A stretch of 64,000 nucleotides of DNA from Brienomyrus brachyistius (lineage: Eukaryota > Chordata > Actinopteri > Osteoglossiformes > Mormyridae): assembly GCF_023856365.1 (NCBI RefSeq), contig NC_064543.1, positions 6,589,952 through 6,653,951 of the forward strand. Direction: 5' to 3'. The notes under the pieces were generated by a model. It was not told the DNA's origin. It did not search any database and worked only from the letters and a program-made list of their open reading frames with translations. Both the position numbers and the translations under genes were made by a program. Numbering within the stretch: the stretch's first letter is position 1; each line of letters begins with the position of its first letter. Positions 36,002-48,379 of this stretch are shown here, piece after piece.

Positions 36002-36173
36002 CAGAAAGCAGAGGTTCAAAGTTCAGGTCCAGAAAGTAAAAATCCAGACCAAGATTTTGTTTCAGCCAACCAGCTGAGTCCTCTGTGACTGTGACTCTTT
36101 ATGCTCAACTGGCTGGTTGAAGCAAAATCTTGGTCTGGATCTGTACTCTCTGAACCTGAACTTTCCGCTTCTG
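36002..36173. mobile_element. fold-back MITE, copy 1
   Basis: Two 61-bp arms, 36018-36078 and 36104-36164, are inverted copies at roughly 85-90% identity by eye. They share atccagaccaagattttg and its complement around a 25-nt loop, bounded by caga... and ...tctg. A second copy of the same family lies at 40006-40168. Confidence 0.85.
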
Positions 36174-36513
36174 ACAAAGGTAAATGCTTACAGAGAATGC
36201 AATACAAAAACTGAGCATGTGAGCTGTACATCTGTCTGAAATGGTGGTTTGATGGAGGTGATCTCAGGCACTCATGCTCAGGGGAAGAACCTCCATACAC
36301 TGATACCTTCACACTTACCACATCGGAAAAAAACAGCTTATCAGTATAGGTGTCACATTTCACTGTACATGGGCAGGGGAATTTGGCCGTGAGGGTGGAG
36401 GGGGGTCGAGCCTGGCACCCTCACGCAGTTCTGTGTTGACTAGACTTTCCTTGGAAAAGTCCACTTTCCTTACCTTTGTCTACTGCTGTCTGGCTAATTT
36501 TTGGTTACTTTTT

Positions 36514-36857
36514 TGAGCTGTGGTTAGCACTGCTGCCCCACACATCTGGGACTCCGTCATGGCTCCTTGTGTGTGGAGTTTGCATGTTCTCCCCATGTCA
36601 TCGTGAGGTTTCCTCCAGGTACTCCGGTTCTCTCTCTCCCCCCCCCCCCAAGTCCAAAAACCTGCTGAGGTTAATTGGAGTTACCAAATTGCCTGTAGGT
36701 GTGCATGTGTGAGTAAATTGTGTGAGTGTGTCCTGCAATCGGTTGGCCCCCCATCCTGGGTTGTTCCCCCCCCTTTGCACCCGTAGCCTCCAGTATAGGC
36801 TCTGGACCCTCTGCGACCCTGAATAGGATAAGCGGTTACAGAAGATGGATGGATGGA
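36514..36857 (+). mobile_element. DANA/mermaid-like SINE, plus orientation
   Basis: A degraded tRNA-like head (gctgtggttagcactgctgcc) is followed by the family body (gtgtggagtttgcatgttctc, cctgctgaggttaattggag) and a gatggatggatgga tail. The flanking words acttttttg and acttttctt may be a decayed target duplication. It shares structure with the copies at 38783 and 63206. Confidence 0.85.
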
Positions 36858-37325
36858 CTTTTCTTTACAGTCCTTCAGGCCCCTCGTACCCGGGGCAATT
36901 CAGGAAGTAGGTTACCCAGGGCCCTTAATCTTTACACACTTGAAATATTAATTTTCCACAATGACACGACGTCAAAGTGCTCTGCAGTTTCACCTGTTTT
37001 TTTTTATGAATGCTTTTTATAGGGAAACATTAATTCTGCGCGTGTTGCTGCCCTAGTTTATCGCGGCAGAGACGACTTTGCATGTGGATTGATGTGTTTA
37101 ATCCAGTCACAGACGTTGTCCTGTCCGTGGTCGTCGTGTTAAGGCGTTCATCTCTGTTGTGTGTGATGTGGAAGGTAACCGTTTGCTCATTCACAGAAGT
37201 CTGCTTCAAACACACAGGGCAGTGGGTTGGCCTCGTGGGTGAAGAGCCAGTGCACGTGTCGTGGGGCTCACTGGATCGTGCCCAGAAGGGGATCTCGCAG
37301 TGATACCAGAGCTTTGTCAGTAAAG

Positions 37326-37501
37326 CAGGGGTGTCTAGTTTTACCCAGCAAGGGCCACTGTGTTTGTGCTTTTTTTACTTCCTCAGTAGAGGGCTGATTG
37401 GCTGAAGAGTCCTCACACCTGGGTTTGAGCAGCTGACCTAAAGGTTACCCCACAAACCTGCATACACACCGGCCCTTTGTGGATAAGACTGGCCACCCCT
37501 G
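37326..37501. mobile_element. hAT-type MITE with 8-bp target duplication
   Basis: It starts caggggtg and ends cacccctg, and is flanked by cagtaaag (37318-37325) and cagtgaag (37502-37509), seven of eight identical. It is 176 bp with no coding capacity, and is a typical non-autonomous hAT footprint of teleost genomes. Confidence 0.82.
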
Positions 37502-37509
37502 CAGTGAAG

Positions 37510-38782
37510 TGCCCTGCATGAACTATATCATTGTCTCCCAGTCTGGGCCTCGTGGGCCTGCAGACATTCCACGTTTTTGCTTTCTCCAGGCTCCTGGCAA
37601 AAATGTGGACTGTCTGGCAGGGAGCCAGGATGGAGCGAAAAAGCGGCCAGTCTATGGTTCCCCGAGGACTGGGTTGGGAAACACTGAGCTATATAAATCG
37701 TCAGTCTGATTGGCTGCTGCTGTCGACTCGGTCGGCAAATGTAAACACACTAAACACCGCATGAAATGTGGCTGAATTTGGGATGAACCTGAGTCACACG
37801 TTAAATGTCGTGCTGCGTAAACGTCGCGTACATAGTCAGGTTTAGAAACCGTTTTGAAGTCGTTATGAGGTTGGATCCTCTCTGAATAGACTGACGGACT
37901 CCAGTTTACCGCGTTTACTTTGCTGCTTCTGGCCCTGATACCAAATCATGTCTCTTTTCTATCCTCTTGTCCTTTAGTCTTGCCGTTAGCTTGGCAATGA
38001 AGCTTAAATATGTATATAATTGTAAATCAGACTTAATTAATTAACTGTGACTGTTTTTCCTAGAGTCATGAACATTGAACCATATCAACTAAGGATTAAT
38101 TATTACAGAATTAATTAAAATACCCAAAGTATATAATGTATAGTATGCACAATATTAATCCGTTATGGTGGCTAAGCTATGTTTGGGGTTTTGAAAAATA
38201 AAATGTTAGGTTACTTCTATTAATTAATCAAATAAACTTTTAAGTTACGCCCATGTGTGACATAACCTCCCTGACCGTGTCATCTGTAAGGCAGAACCAA
38301 ATTAATTATAATGTTTACTTATTTGCTATACATGTTATACACATACATAGACATTCGTAATTACCGCGTTTGTGGCATTTAACCAGGAATAGCTGCTCCC
38401 TCGTTCACATTAATCTCTGGTTTACTGTTTGTCAATAGCAATCCGTTTCCCCAGCAAATCCATGCCCATCTTACCTGCCTTTGCCCATTTTAACAGTAAT
38501 AGGATTTTGGAAAGTGTTTTCTCCAGTAAAGTCCAGGGTTTATTGGTCATTCAGCAGCTGGAAGCGGGTGTTTCGGAGGGAAACTGCACTGGCAGGTAAA
38601 TCCGACTGCATGCCTGACAGAAGAAGCGTGTTTTGACGGAACACCTAAGAAACGAATGTGCGCTAAACTAGAAAGACGCTTCTCTAATCGTGGTGTCCGC
38701 CTGATGCTCATTAGACCTCAGACCTGGGTTGTGTAATGAAAATATGGCAAAGTAAATGGGACAATTGCAGAAATTACCCCTG
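37510..38782. other. intergenic DNA, no gene recognised
   Basis: About 1.3 kb, AT-rich in its middle. Two overlapping short ORFs at 37479-37764 have no family resemblance. No repeat ends were seen. Confidence 0.5.
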
Positions 38783-39117
38783 GGGGTGGGATGACGGCGC
38801 TGTTACCTCACATGTCTGGGTCCTGGGTTCGGTTCCCCAGTGAGATTCCATGTGTGTGGAGTTTGCATGTTCTCCCCATGTCGTCGTGGGGTTTCCTCCG
38901 GGAATCCCGGTGTCCCCCCACAATCCAAAAACATGCTGAAGCTAATTAGAGTTACCAAGTTGCCTGTAGGTGTGTATGCGTGAGTGAATGGTGTGTGAGT
39001 GTCCTGCGATGGGCTGGCCCTCCATCCTGGGTTGTTCCCTGCCTTTTTGCCATAGGCTCCGGACCCCCTGCAGCCCTGAATAGGACAAGTAGTTTCAGAA
39101 AGTGGATAGATGGATGG
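38783..39117 (+). mobile_element. DANA/mermaid-like SINE with perfect 12-13-bp target duplication
   Basis: The body is the same as the other family members (gtgtggagtttgcatgttctc, caatccaaaaacatgctgaa) and the tail is gatagatggatgg. The duplication aaattacccctg is present at 38771-38782 and again at 39118-39129 without mismatch (13 bp if the preceding g is counted). The tRNA head is degenerate but a box B-like gggttcggttccc is present. Confidence 0.93.
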
Positions 39118-40005
39118 AAATTACCCCTGCTTTTACAAATGGGGCGGCCGGCAGTTTCCAAGCATTGGGACCATCTTGTCCTATCTTAGGATCATATTTA
39201 GATTATTTTAACTGTTTGCAACATTCTGTAATCCACATGCTCTCGGCATGAATATAACCTTAGTCGCTGGCACGGCGGCAAACTAACTGTTAACTAACTG
39301 TTGCTGATTTAGCACAAACCCCTCTTTTAGCCTTTTCTTAAACCCAAATGGAAGCCTGATGTCTGGATTGGCTGGCTGACCTCCTTTCCATTGTGTGTTC
39401 TTATTTTGACAATTCACTTTGTTAAAAACAAAAGCCCTCCCCTTTTTCCACGGCCCCACCCTCGGCACAGTCAGCTTCAGCCTTTTGCAAAACCAATGAA
39501 AGGTCCTGCATTCCAGAGCCACACGATAATTTCGATTTGAGCAGCTCAGGTTATTTTATTTGCTTTGCTTCTGCCGGCTTCTGTCTGAACTCAGGCCATG
39601 CTTACGGCGGACTAATGTTTTCCACTTTCGGATCCAGGCAAGAGGCTGTGATTTACAGAACGGTTTTTTTTTCTCTCTCTATAAGTTCATCTGCTTCTAA
39701 TTTTGCTGTTATTTCAGTACCAGATACTAATTTGGTGTTTTGGGTTAGTAAGATTCAACTTTGTGGTGTTAAAATCCTCCAGTCTGTGTGCCTGGATAAA
39801 AAGGTGATTTTCCCCACGTTGTGGGCCCACTGGATCAGGACTGTTGTTCACACGCAGAACACAGAGCATTTCCCAGCATCCACTTATCAGATTTTCCTCT
39901 GGCTTTTGGTAAAACCGGGAATTTCTGGAGCTGCAGAAAATATATTTTTCTCTGATGCTCAGGTGTCTTTCATTTTTACATTTCAAATAATGAGAATATT
40001 GCTTA

Positions 40006-40168
40006 CAGAGGTGGGAAGTACAGGTTCAAAAAGTACAAATTCAGATCCAAAATTTTGTCTCCATTAATCAACTGAGTATGAGTCACAGTCACAGAGTGTT
40101 CAACTTGTTGGTTGAAACTAAATCTTGGTCTGGATTTGTACTCTCTGAACCGGAACTTTCCATCTCTG
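40006..40168. mobile_element. fold-back MITE, copy 2
   Basis: This has the same layout as 36002-36173. The ends are cagaggtgggaagtacaggttc and its diverged complement (gaaccggaactttccatctctg), with arms containing accaagattt-like words (ccaaaattttgtc and aaatcttggtctggatttg). The arms are more diverged than in copy 1. Confidence 0.8.
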
Positions 40169-40496
40169 GTTGTTTATATGTTTGGTAAATGAATGCTTTG
40201 AACTTTGGAAAACCTGCTGTTTAAATCCGAGCCCCATACAGACCCGGATTCTGGTCACTTGGATTCACTTAGTGCTGCATGTATCACATTCACCCATCTT
40301 ACCTTACTGTGTCAAACTGGTTTTTTTGCAGCAACTACAGTAACAGACTGGATTCATGGGTGTCTGTTGCATTCATGTACTTCACTTCACACGGTGACCG
40401 GCTTAAGCCGCCTTAAATCCCCGCGGTCTGACTTGCTGCTGTGCTCCAGCTGCCTTGAGTGTTTCCTGTTTGTTTGCTGTATTGGTCACATTTCTG

Positions 40497-40575
40497 TCCA
40501 TCCATTTATCATCTAGCTGCTTATCCTGGTTGGGGGTGCAGGGGGCCTGGAGCTCATCCCACACTGCACTGCTGT
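40497..40575 (-). mobile_element. 3'-terminal SINE fragment
   Basis: tccatccatttatcatctag, gctgcttatcctggttgggg and cctggagctcatcccac match the 3' end of the local SINE family in minus orientation. The rest is missing and the 17-bp tandem array follows. Confidence 0.6.
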
Positions 40576-40579
40576 AACA

Positions 40580-40762
40580 GCACTGTGCAGTGTGTCACCG
40601 TGCTGTGTGTGTCACCGTGCTGTGTGTGTCACCGTGCTGTGTGTGTCACTGTGCTGTGTGTGTCACTGTGCTGTGTGTGTCACTGTGCTGTGTGTGTCAC
40701 TGTGCTGTGTGTGTCACTGTGCTGTGTGTGTCACCGTGCTGTGTGTGTCACCGTGCTGTGCC
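40580..40762. repeat. 17-bp tandem repeat (caccgtgctgtgtgtgt), about 10 copies
   Basis: Roughly ten units of cac(c/t)gtgctgtgtgtgt, with the c/t variant clustered: c-type at both ends and t-type in the middle. Three-frame ORFs with CVTVLCVS-type peptides are artefacts. The clustering suggests amplification of a variant block in the middle. Confidence 0.92.
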
Positions 40763-40799
40763 GCCTTTGAGAGAGTACCCTAACTGTCACCCTATGGTT

Positions 40800-43700
40800 T
40801 GATGATGCTTTATTTGGCCATTTTCTGTTTGTATGGAAAAAAATATGTAAAAATTAAGCTTAATTTTACTAATACTTTAATCTGCCAGATGTAGAGGATG
40901 TTAAAAATACAACATGTTTCTTTGTATCATGTGATGTAGAGCCTTTTTATAGGACTGTAAGAAGAGCTTGTTTGTTTGTTTTTTAAGGTCTCCGGGAGGG
41001 TGAGGGCAAGGTGAGGCAGAGGGTTATTCTGGAGTCAAACGGAAACATTAATTCTGCGTGTTTCTGTACACATCTCTCTTGTGCTCTGCTTGTGCCTCAC
41101 AACAGCCTTCTATGGGCAGAGTGTTGGCACAGTGCCCACCCATCATGCATTGCTCCCCATTCATGCCCAGGCTCTGGGTCACCTTCCCTAACAACACCTC
41201 AGCCCTTGGGCTGGCTTAGGGTCAGCCATTCCGCTCAATCCTGTTTTTTAAACTGGGGGGGGGGGTTGGGCAGTTCCAGTTTTGCCTGGTCAGACCTGCT
41301 GCTGCTGGAAATTGGCGCCCCCTGTAGACGAATCACTTCCTTACATATTGTCCTGCACCAAGCCCCCCCCCCCCCCCTTCTCTATTCACTGTGCCATTGA
41401 CATTCTGTCAGTGCTGGAGGCTGTGCATTGAATAGTCCTTATGTCCTCTTAAGTTGCATAATGGTTTGCTGAGGTACTTCACTCGACGGTCAACCAGAAG
41501 GGAATCATGGCAAACAGACCGAGGACCTTCTCTACCCGGTGAGCCAATGTCCGGCAAACCTTCTTCTGCAGGAGGATTTCATATGCAGCTAAGTCAGTGT
41601 TTCTCGTTCTTACATTGACATTAACCTGTGCTTCATATCTGCCTCATGAATAATTATCCACCTTTTCATTTAACTTTATCTTTTATGTTTAAAGTGTTTT
41701 TCTTTGCTGTTACCTTCGGACTTCTGGCTGAATCAGTATCCATCCTAAATCCGCTTTCCTCAGTTCTTTCTCCTCTTCAGGTCTGATCCGGCCCAGCAGT
41801 CTATGTGTGGATCGCTTTTTGACAGGTGGGTCGGGGCAGTGGTTGCCACCTCCGCTTGTCCACGGACCCCTTTTCCTTTCCCTTGACGTGGCTTGGGCTA
41901 CTTTTGAAATCCACGTCGGTGGTTTTCGGCAGGCCTGCCGAGGAGCCAGCACCCTGCCTTCTGTCCTCAAGCCGCTAACGTGTCCCAGGGGCGCAGTCAG
42001 CAGGACCGCAGGCGGAGCTGAGGGTACCCAGGGCAGGCTGAATGTCATGTCATCGTCATGGCGACTGTCACGTGGGTGCCGGTGTCACAAGGGGTCTCGG
42101 GTTGCTGTGGACCATCAGGGAGGCCTTGCTTCTCCTGCGTTGCTTCGGGACTGGCACTCAGAGCCATGATCCATGGGTCAAATAAATCAGTTCCTTGGCT
42201 GTGAGCTGTCTTACAATATGGCCTTCTAAGTGTTCCTGCCCCCCCCCAAGTATCTACCCCCCCAAGGCTTGCCACAGAGCCAGAGCGTACGGTGGACGCG
42301 TGCCCGGTATCCCAGAGCGGGGCCCGAATGCCGTCCACGCCACATCCCCACCGGATGCCCAGGGAATCGGCAAATGAAAGACCGGAAGGTGCCGGTGGCC
42401 GCATTGCGGAGGCGCCGTCTGGCCATGTGAAACTTTAATGCCTCAGTAGATTCTCGGAAGGCGGAGTCGCGTGGACGGAGCAGCCAGGCGAACACTTGCC
42501 GCCGTGGCCTCCATGTCAAAGGACGGGGCGTCTGATGCATGTTAGAACTCCGACAGTTGTGGATTTTGGGAAACTTTATCAATGACCGCGTCTCGCTACA
42601 CCATCGGTCTCTTGGTTCTGCAGGATCTTTGAGGCGTTCGGGCCGCAGTGATTGCACTGGCATTTATCGTGCAGCCCTAATCATCGTTATGATATATATT
42701 TTTTTCCAGTTGATTAATGAGTCTGTGAGCTTGGGTCTGATTGCCTGCCTCCATCGGTACAGACAGGACAGGACCTCGGCTTCTGGCAGCCCTTATAAAA
42801 GAAGCGCCTATGACTGCTCTCTCTCCTTGGTTTTCATTTTCTCCTTTGGCTGAAATGGCTGCCTGCACTAAACCCTCAGCAGTCATCTCAGGCAGGTGTT
42901 TGTTTGCTCCTTAGATATCGTAGCTGCCGAGAGAAACACCCCCCCCCCACCCCCCCGCCCATCCCCAAAGCTGCCGGATCATAAAATGTGGTCCTGTTTC
43001 CCTGCCCCTAGGGGGCGGTATCATTGAAAGGCATTGGACAGCATCCCGCTGTTTATGAGAGCATATTACCTGGAGCCGTTGAGCAATCGGCCAAGTCTAA
43101 CTTCTCAGCAAACGCCGCCCGTAAGCCCGATTCTGCGCTCGGAGGGGGGAGAAACAGTCCCCCAGAGCTCTCTAACAGTTCTCTGTTGCCGAACCGTCTG
43201 TGGTTTAAAATTCAATTAGGCCGTCATGCTTTACACGCATTAATCTTTCAGCTAAGGCTAATGCAAATAGCTCCGGTGCTAAAGTAGAAGATAAGCAGCC
43301 ATTTGTCAGGCATAACCCAAAGCTCATTAATATGCAAAACTGAAATGAAACATTTGAACAATTCCCCTCAGAGGCCCCGGGACGTGATGAAGGAGGTAAG
43401 AGAGGCTCCCCATGGTCTTTTGGAATTAAGACCTGCTCCCACTCCTCTCTGGGGTCACGGCTCCCTGTATCCCACCCCCCCCCTCCTCGCCTCCCACCTC
43501 CCACCCTGGACTACTTGTGACTTGGTATACAAGGTGGTCCACTGCATGGAGGACGAGGTCATTGACTTCTCGCACCACCTAGTCAGAACAGACAGAGAGT
43601 GGGCAAACTCTCTAATGCCGTTTTTCAGCTGGCCAAGTGCATTATGGGATGCTGGGGTTGCTGCAGGTGACAGGGTTGGCGTGCTGCACGACCTGGCCTT

Positions 43701-44450
43701 ATTCAGCCGCTTCCGGTATGGCAGGAATTAGACATGAAGGTGTTTTTTTGCCATTTTGGCTGCTTTGGTAGCTTAGGATGTTTTTGTGTTTGGTCTCGCT
43801 GGAGTTTGGAAAAAGACATTCAGACTCATTTGCATTTAACTCCCTCTGTTTTTTTGACCTCGTTTTCAAAGAACAACATTAAGAGGTCAATGTACAGACC
43901 TGTCAGCTACGACTCGGAAACAATGTGGATAAACAGTCTGTATGAGCGGTACGGAGCACCGTGCAGAGTTTACGAAATGAAAAGGCCCTAAATGCACTGG
44001 AAGCCTGCTGGAGCCGTTTGTGAGGTTTGTGGCTTTTCTCCAGGAAGGATTGATTTGTAGGAAGTGTGACTTTTAAAAAAAATATCTTTATACAGACGGC
44101 GCCCAGATCATGATGGTCTGTGTTACGATATTTCGACTTTACGATGGGTATTCCAGTTCCATTCTGTTTTTCATTTCCAGTACATTATTAAGTAAAATGC
44201 ATGAGATATTCAACACTTTGTTAAATAATAGGCTTTGTGTTAATGACTTTGCCCAACTGTAAACTAAAGTAAGTGTTCTGAGCATGTTTAACTAGACTGT
44301 GATGTTCGTTAGGTTCAGTGTACTGTATTAAAGAGCATTTTCGCCTTACAATAGGTTAATCGGAACGTAACCCCATCATAACTCAGGAAAAGTCTTTGCG
44401 TGTGTGTGTGTGTGTGTATATATGTGATATATGATTTTTTTTTTTGGTAA
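40800..44450. other. intergenic DNA, no gene recognised
   Basis: About 3.6 kb with GC-richer islands (41.8-42.5 kb, 43.0-43.7 kb) that give overlapping ORFs on both strands but no convincing exon. C-runs occur at 41364-41378 and 42940-42957. A CpG-containing patch near 42.3-42.5 kb lacks a TATA box or recognisable first exon. Confidence 0.5.
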
Positions 44451-44451
44451 T

Positions 44452-44690
44452 AGGGTTAGGGTGACGTAATGGTTAGGGAAGCGCGCTTGTAATTGAAAGA
44501 TTGCAGGTCCGAATCCCCGACCACCAAGGCACCACTGAGGTGCCCTGAGCAAGGTACCCCCCCCAAGCACTGCTCCCCGGGTGCTGAATTAGCTGCCCCC
44601 CTGCTACGTCATATTGTTACATATGGGTCAAATGCAGAGGACACATTTCGTTGTGTGCTGTGGTGTCAGCAATGACCACTAATCACTAAA
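44452..44690 (+). mobile_element. tRNA-derived SINE (second family)
   Basis: A tRNA-like head with a box A-like tgacgtaatggttaggg and box B-like ggtccgaatcccc is followed by body words typical of teleost SINEs (ccctgagcaaggtacc, cactgctccccgggtgctg, aaatgcagaggacacatttc, gttgtgtgctgt) and an A/T-rich tail. It is a different family from the ggat-tailed SINEs. Confidence 0.82.
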
Positions 44691-44699
44691 TTCTAAAAT

Positions 44700-46080
44700 A
44701 AATACCAAGTAATCATGACATGTTGATTTTAATGCCCTTGTTCCCAGTTACAGAAACTGTATTTTTAAATGCCCCTATTAGAAAGTCACTAACATATTTT
44801 TTAATTAGTATTTTTTGTTATAAGTTGGTCAAAAAATTTGGTTTTACTGTTTCGAATCTGACACGGGGACCCTCGGTGTCGGTGTGTACGCACTGCCGCC
44901 CTGCCATGTGGCAGCACATGCGTCTGACGAAGTTGCCTGTCTTTAGGCCTCGTTTTTAAGCTGCCCTTTATGGTGCCTGAAGGCTGCGTCGTACCCTTAG
45001 CTCGCGTCTGTGGGGACGTGCTGCCCGCCCCTGCCACGCTCGCCCTTTCCAGAGGCCGCACAAATGAACTGGCTAGGAAATTAAATGGAGTAGCACTTGG
45101 CCGGCTTTGTGCACCTGTGTAAATGACAAGCGTAGCAGTCTAGCCCTCTACTCTCTACAAAATACGTTTCCGCGGTGTGCAGGAAATGTCCAGATGACAG
45201 AGGTGAAGATAAGGAGTCATTAGAATAATTGCATTTTGTCCTCTGAGCGCTAAACCACGGAAGTCAGAACATCGCTGCAACATGCGTGTGGCAGAGAGAA
45301 CAGCTTCTGTGATTGAAGTACCCAGAATGCACTGCACACATGCTCCTGAGAGATGTCATGCTGAGCTGTATTCGAGATGTTTTTGAGTGTGAGTAATCAG
45401 CCCGAAATGGTGGTGGGAGAATGTGCCTTTCTTGTTTATTTGTGCCAGTACACAACGTTTATCATCAAATATTTTTATTGTTTTGAGCCCCTGACTTTCT
45501 TCTTGACTTTCCCTGACATCTTGCCTTAATTTTATGGAGGAACTTTCTTTTTTTTTAATCTGTTGCTTTGAGCTAATGTTAGGACGACAAGGCAGGGGAC
45601 AACTTGCAGTTGTGTTCTGGTAATTCAGACGTGTAGAGCGGAGTAATATGCCAAGAACAACGGAATGTGGCTGGCTGGAGAGGTGGACATTGCGAAATCT
45701 GAAATGTCCGTTAAACAGGATCGAGATAACCCAGCCTGCACATTCTCCACATTGCAGGATGTGAGCTCCTGACGAAGTACAGGCCAGGCTCTCCGAACGC
45801 TTCTCTCATCCATGCAGAAATTCCATCTCTGCTCTAGTCAGAAGTAACCCTTTTTCAAAAAAATTACAATATTACAGGTATATATAGAACTTTTCTTTGC
45901 ATAATTCAGTGAATGTTTGAGAAAGCTGATGATAAGTCGGGTGAGCTCGAATCTGTGGAAGATTTAACAATGAATTTCTAGTTCGGTGGAAAAATCACAA
46001 CTGTGAATTATTTGCATTTTTGTTTGAACGGGCAGTTGTGGTAGGAAAATGGGCACCATCAGAGACTGATGTGATGTGTT
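44700..46080. other. intergenic DNA, no gene recognised
   Basis: AT-rich, mostly unique sequence. No repeats with clear ends and no convincing exon were seen. Confidence 0.5.
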
Positions 46081-46082
46081 AT

Positions 46083-46349
46083 TGTCATGGTTCGCCAGGG
46101 CACGGAGCGAGGACGCAGGGACCGGACTCCAAACGTCGGCAAATAGGTCGGCTTAATCAAAGGCAGGACACGAAGACAACTGCACCACAAATAACGTCAA
46201 TGACTGCACTGGCTAAACATACTCTAACGCGGACTTAAATACATAGGACTAATTAAAAACAAACAAAAAACAGCTGGTAACAAAGGGATTCTGCATGAGG
46301 TAGCGAGGGGGCGTGGCACACAGGTGGATCAGACGAGCAGGACATGACA
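46083..46349. mobile_element. possible solo LTR or MITE (TGTCATG...CATGACA)
   Basis: The 267-bp block starts tgtcatgg and ends catgaca, giving the TG...CA termini with a 7-bp inverted repeat found in LTRs. The adjacent 5-bp flanks are gttat and attat, a possible target duplication with one mismatch. The interior has no ORF. A taaata TATA-like word lies at about 46238. A small TIR transposon is the alternative reading. Confidence 0.45.
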
Positions 46350-48270
46350 ATTATTCTCTTGCGGCGCTGGGTAAATGGTGGTTCTGGTGTAAGTGTGACT
46401 CAATGTAGCGGCAGGCCCTCAAACCGGTCCGGCCTCACCTAGACCGGGCGTGTGGCTGGTCTATCCGCAGTCAGATATGATATAAACGCCCCCTTAGGCT
46501 TTCCTGCTCTTTAGTCAGTCACCCACTGAGAGTCTGCTGGCAGGGGGGCAGCATGAGGCAGGCAGGGGGGCATTAAAACGCAATCCATTCCTTAATCCGT
46601 CATCCGTCTTCCAGTGCCGGGGCACAGGGTTACTCTGCATTAAAATGCACATGAAAATGTTGCTAACTTTAATTATGAGGTCAGTAAGAGTGTATTCCTT
46701 AGAGTTTGCCAGGCAGCGTGCAGTGTCGCCCTTTTGCAGTGCGAGCAGGACCTCGTAAGGCAGTGGCAGGTTCTCAGGCTGCTTGATCATGGTGTGTCTG
46801 GATTCTGAGCCAGGAAGAGCGGATCGGGGCAGGGGACAAGCTGGGTGGGACGCAGTCCTGGACATAACTTACTGATTATCTGTTTCTACTGAGGATGTTT
46901 GCTTTCGTTTTTTCCCTGTCGTTTCCCCCTTCTCTTTGTTCAGCTGTATTGTCGGGCTTGTGAGTAGCTCAAAACCGAAGCCTCCACTAAATCACTAAGT
47001 AGGCATGTCTGCTGCCACATGATCCCAGAGCGGGCCGTCCCGTGGCCTCGCGCGTGTCCTCCAACGTGGCCGGTGTGTTAGGGCAGCCCGCGTGTTTGTG
47101 TGCTGGATCATGAAGTAGGAGACGCACCCTCAGAGGGAACATGTGTTTTTACCCAAAGACAAACAACCTGGGTCCGCAGCAAGATACGTATCAAAGCCAG
47201 GCTTTAGCCCAATCAGAACCAGCAGAAGAAGCAATTGGTAGTGTTACACCAACTGATAGCTGAAATCACCCGTGAATCTCGTCCATCCTGGGGTGAGAAA
47301 CCTCATGTCTCCAGCAGCTGAGCTGCTTCGTGTGAAAGCTTCTCGCTCGTTCCCAAAGCTCTCCACAGATCTGGGCTCTGCTACATCTTCTCATGCGTGT
47401 TAGCAGCTCACGCTGTGGACCATCTAAGCATTCGGCGCATGCGGTGCACTTCTGCCCATAAATTTTGTATCTCGGCAAGGTTTCCCCTGGTGGAAATTCA
47501 GCCTTTGAACTCTGTCTGTATTCTTCTTTTAAAAGGATCTGGCAAAAACCGGCAGATTCCTGTTTACTTGGATGCGTGGGCGTGAGACGGCATGAGGCAG
47601 GAGGCTGTTTCCGCGGCAGCCTCGCCTCGCTTCAGTCCTCGGGACGTACAGGTGAGTCCTAGATGGCGACTAGGTTCTGTCTCCTGCAGCAGGTGGGAAC
47701 GCCAGGAGCCGGGCCTACATTCCTGGGCAGGATCCCAGGATTACATTTTATTAGGTCAAGGATCATTTCAGCAACATTCCTGATTCTAGATATGCAGGCA
47801 CCTGTTTTAGCTGGAATATGTCGGTTCATGAAATAAACTCTATTTCAGCCAATATGACATTTCTTGCCCGTGGCCTTTTTGAAGAGGTCTTCTGAGGAAC
47901 ATCTGAAACAGTTTACAATGAATCTGCATGTAAGCTCCTTAAAGTCTCACAAGTAGCTTCTTCTTAACAGATGATGTCGGTCGAGGCTGTTTTATAACAC
48001 CATCCCAGTGACGGACTTTCCAGTTCTGTCTCAGAGCCTTTTTGGGACACTTCCTTTAAAATGCTTCAGGAGGATATGGGAAATGTAGCAGGACTGGCAG
48101 AAAATGGCAAAATGACCAACAGGTCGCAAGGGCTACCTTGTGATTGGCTGAATTTTTCAGTCACCATGTGCTGTGCGCAGGTATCGTTGGCTGTGATCAG
48201 GAAGGTGTTACAGGTCATTACCACGTACCCCCCCATTTTTCGAAAATTTCTCAAATGCACCTACACCTAC
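46350..48270. other. intergenic DNA, no gene recognised
   Basis: Unique-looking sequence. A consensus donor-like cag|gtgagt at 47651 follows a 20-codon ORF starting at 47592, but nothing else supports an exon there. Confidence 0.45.
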
Positions 48271-48370
48271 AGCTAGGGTACAAATGGCAGACCCTTGAGG
48301 GTACAGCCCCAGTCACAAGTAATTGTACCCTCAAAGGTACAAATTGGTACTTTTTTTCCTGACAGTATAC
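48271..48370 (+). mobile_element. TIR-type MITE fragment (ggtacaaattggtac family)
   Basis: agctagggtacaaatggcag, acccttgagggtacagcccc and ggtacaaattggtac recur in the copies around the LINE (53736-53820 and 57458-57596). It ends ctgacagta, the complement of the start of the other end (tgtcaga...gggtac). Only the 3' half is present here. Confidence 0.65.
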
Positions 48371-48379
48371 CAGCAGATA

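Noticed and set aside
40590..40762. Regular array considered as CRISPR-like
   Set aside because: The units are head-to-tail without unique spacers and the DNA is vertebrate. It is a minisatellite.
47592..47651. Short ORF from ATG to a consensus donor (cag|gtgagt)
   Set aside because: A single good donor is common by chance. No promoter or following exon could be found.
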